Below are positions 62,752 to 64,000 of a stretch of 64,000 nucleotides of DNA, piece after piece; the first letter of the stretch is position 1; every line of letters begins with the position of its first letter. The notes below the pieces were generated by a model. The model was given only the letters and a program-made list of their open reading frames with translations. It searched no databases and was not told the DNA's origin. The stretch is from Rubrivivax sp. (GTDB taxonomy: Bacteria; Pseudomonadota; Gammaproteobacteria; Burkholderiales; Burkholderiaceae_C): the NCBI GenBank assembly GCA_030653385.1, contig JAURZM010000037.1, positions 49,491-113,490 of the forward strand, given 5' to 3'. The position numbers and the translations under genes were made by a program.

Positions 62752-63489
62752 TTATGCCTCAGGGTGTTCCCTTGCCAGCAAGACCGGGCTGGGCGGGCGG
62801 GCCATGTCGTCCAGGCTCAGGCCCTTGTCGCGCAGCAGGCTCTCCAGCAGCGGCTTCAGCGCCCCCAGCTTTTCGTCGATGGCGTCGCGCACCGTGTCCA
62901 CGAAGACCTGGGTGCTGCGTTCGATCTCGATGTTCAAGGTGCTGCCTTCGGTCTTGGCCGCGAAGGTGGTCATGCGCAGCGTTTCCGGGATCAGCCAGAC
63001 CTCGAACCAGCCGCTGCCGTCGGTGTTGCGCTGCGCCTCGGCCACCGTCAGGCTGGCGCCGTTGACGGCGATGTAGCCCTTGGCAAAGACGTAGCGCATC
63101 CAAGGCGCGGGCACCGCCACGCGCAGCACGTGGTTGTTTTCGGGCTGGCGCACTTCAGCCACCGTGGCCTTGAAGTCGACGTGGCCCGACAGCGGGTGAC
63201 CGCCGATCTCGGCGCCGTCGCGCGCGGCACGTTCGACGTTGATGCGGCTGCCTTCGGCCAGGTCACCCAGCGTGGTAAGCGCCAGGCTTTGCTGCATGAC
63301 ATCGAAGCGGGCGGCCTGTTCGCCCTGCAGCTCGGTCACGGTGAGGCAGACACCGTCGACCGACACACTGGCGCCAATGGCCAGGTCTGCACAGAAACCG
63401 GGCTCGAAAGCCAGGGTGAAACTGCGCAGGCCGGGGCGGTCTTGCAGATGCGTGACGGTGGCCACGCCTTGAACGATGCCAGTGAACAT
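62752..63489 (-). CDS. ribC: riboflavin synthase, alpha chain
   Basis: The ATG at 63489 (MFTGIVQGVATV) is the universal start of riboflavin synthase, giving 245 residues. The two lumazine-binding repeats are visible: GVCLTVTEL with GSRINVERA and GGHPLSGHVD, then NGASLTVAEA with GSTLNIEIE. The enzyme joins two lumazine molecules to make riboflavin in the cytoplasm. It is about 30 residues longer than the E. coli enzyme because of a helical C-terminal tail (EKLGALKPLLESLL). No FMN riboswitch is seen before it. Other genomes call the gene ribE. Confidence 0.94.
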   Translation of the reverse strand: MFTGIVQGVATVTHLQDRPGLRSFTLAFEPGFCADLAIGASVSVDGVCLTVTELQGEQAARFDVMQQSLALTTLGDLAEGSRINVERAARDGAEIGGHPLSGHVDFKATVAEVRQPENNHVLRVAVPAPWMRYVFAKGYIAVNGASLTVAEAQRNTDGSGWFEVWLIPETLRMTTFAAKTEGSTLNIEIERSTQVFVDTVRDAIDEKLGALKPLLESLLRDKGLSLDDMARPPSPVLLAREHPEA

Positions 63490-63541
63490 GATGCTGCCAA
63501 GCTTAGCAGCGCCAGGCACCGGGCCCCGCCGGGCCGGGCTT

Positions 63542-63757
63542 TCAGTGCACGCTGTTGGAAGAGCGGGCGGTGTTCTGTTCGGCGCGGGCGTTCAGGGGAA
63601 ACAGGTCCTGGATGGCCCGCAGCGCGTCGAGCTTCAGATGCGGAAACAACTCGGCCAGGGCGCGATGGGCTTCGGCTTCACGCAGCAGCTCTTCCCGTGC
63701 GCGCTGGGCCTGCTGGCTGGCGGCGGGGGCTTGGGGTGCGAAGAGGTCGAAGGACAC
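63542..63757 (-). CDS. small hypothetical protein
   Basis: The start is GTG 63757, six bases after GGAG, giving 71 residues; a TTG at 63793 would add 12. The sequence is an amphipathic helix-rich protein (QQAQRAREELLREAEAHRALAELFPHLKLDALRAI) with no membrane segment or known motif. It lies 52 bases upstream of the riboflavin synthase gene on the same strand and may be co-transcribed. The strong ribosome-binding site supports it being a real gene. Confidence 0.5.
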   Translation of the reverse strand: MSFDLFAPQAPAASQQAQRAREELLREAEAHRALAELFPHLKLDALRAIQDLFPLNARAEQNTARSSNSVH

Positions 63758-63892
63758 GGCGGGCTCCGGACTGGCTGCTGATCTGAAACCCAAGTGTGAA
63801 CAAAGCCTGTTTCAGCGCCATCGCTGCCCCTGTTTCATCTGTTGCAGCTGCCACGGCCGCTCAGAGTGTGAGAGGCAATCCCATGCACCCGC

Positions 63893-63992
63893 GCCGGGGT
63901 ACCCAAGGGCCCTGAGCAAGGCGCAGCGCGCAGCCCGGACTCACGTCCGGGCAAGCGATGCAACGCCGCGCAGGGCCCTTGGGTGCCCCGGC
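63893..63992. repeat. 100-base structured inverted repeat with inner hairpin
   Basis: Outer arms 63893-63914 and 63971-63992 pair over 22 bp with a single G-T mismatch, which would be a G-U pair in RNA. Between them GCCCGGAC (63933-63940) and GTCCGGGC (63945-63952) form a perfect 8-bp hairpin with a TCAC loop. The stretch 63758-63892 before it holds no gene I can support. The element could be a structured RNA, an intergenic palindromic element or the leader of a gene beyond the window end. Confidence 0.6.
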
Positions 63993-64000
63993 CCTTCGGG

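Noticed and set aside
63490..63541. Possible FMN riboswitch before the riboflavin synthase gene.
   Set aside because: The gap to the small upstream gene is only 52 bases and lacks the conserved RFN element sequences.

Overview
The window is high-GC, densely packed, and reads as a betaproteobacterium of the order Burkholderiales. The main reasons are a BktB-like thiolase, the layout of the xanthine dehydrogenase and purine-uptake genes, a PEP-CTERM protein, many ATGA start/stop overlaps and strongly GC-biased third codon positions. The genus cannot be named from the sequence. No tRNA, rRNA, CRISPR array, insertion sequence, integrase or phage gene was seen.

Layout. 1-4.4 kb: end of an enoyl-CoA hydratase, an exported thioredoxin-like protein, a small-RNA-like unit with its own promoter and terminator, a ClC-family protein, a tandem universal stress protein and a MarR regulator. 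4.5-8.9 kb (minus strand): a thiolase, a lone receiver protein and a hybrid histidine kinase whose membrane domain keeps the copper/ethylene-binding residues of plant ETR1. 9-20.8 kb: a purine salvage and catabolism block, with xdhA-xdhB-xdhC on the minus strand and, divergently, a LysR regulator, guanine deaminase and a BMP-type ABC importer. 20.9-25.8 kb: small lipoprotein and hypothetical genes, a PHB-depolymerase-family esterase, a ribbon-helix-helix regulator with an operator-like palindrome pair, a hemerythrin, a ruined acyltransferase gene and a degenerate HD-GYP-like protein.

26.2-42.1 kb is one gene of 5,318 codons. It is almost entirely an octapeptide repeat (about 634 copies) closed by a calcium-binding, RTX-associated C-terminal module. 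From position 29970 onward the octads are arranged in an exact higher-order unit of 17 octads (408 bp), with four shorter 10-octad (240 bp) units. This is the most remarkable object in the window.

42.3-58.8 kb: a PEP-CTERM protein and one unknown gene on the plus strand, then about 14 minus-strand genes reading toward lower coordinates. They include a TolC-family protein, a methyltransferase, two probable transferases, PseB, an RmlD-like reductase, a NeuB/PseI-type synthase, two GNAT acetyltransferases, a PseF-type cytidylyltransferase, a PP-loop amidotransferase next to an amidase, an oxidoreductase and a DegT aminotransferase. Together they should make and attach an amidated nonulosonic-acid-like surface sugar; no PseG-type hydrolase is visible. 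59-64 kb: an AEC transporter, SppA, a lipoprotein, riboflavin synthase, a small protein and, at the very end, a long RNA-like inverted repeat.
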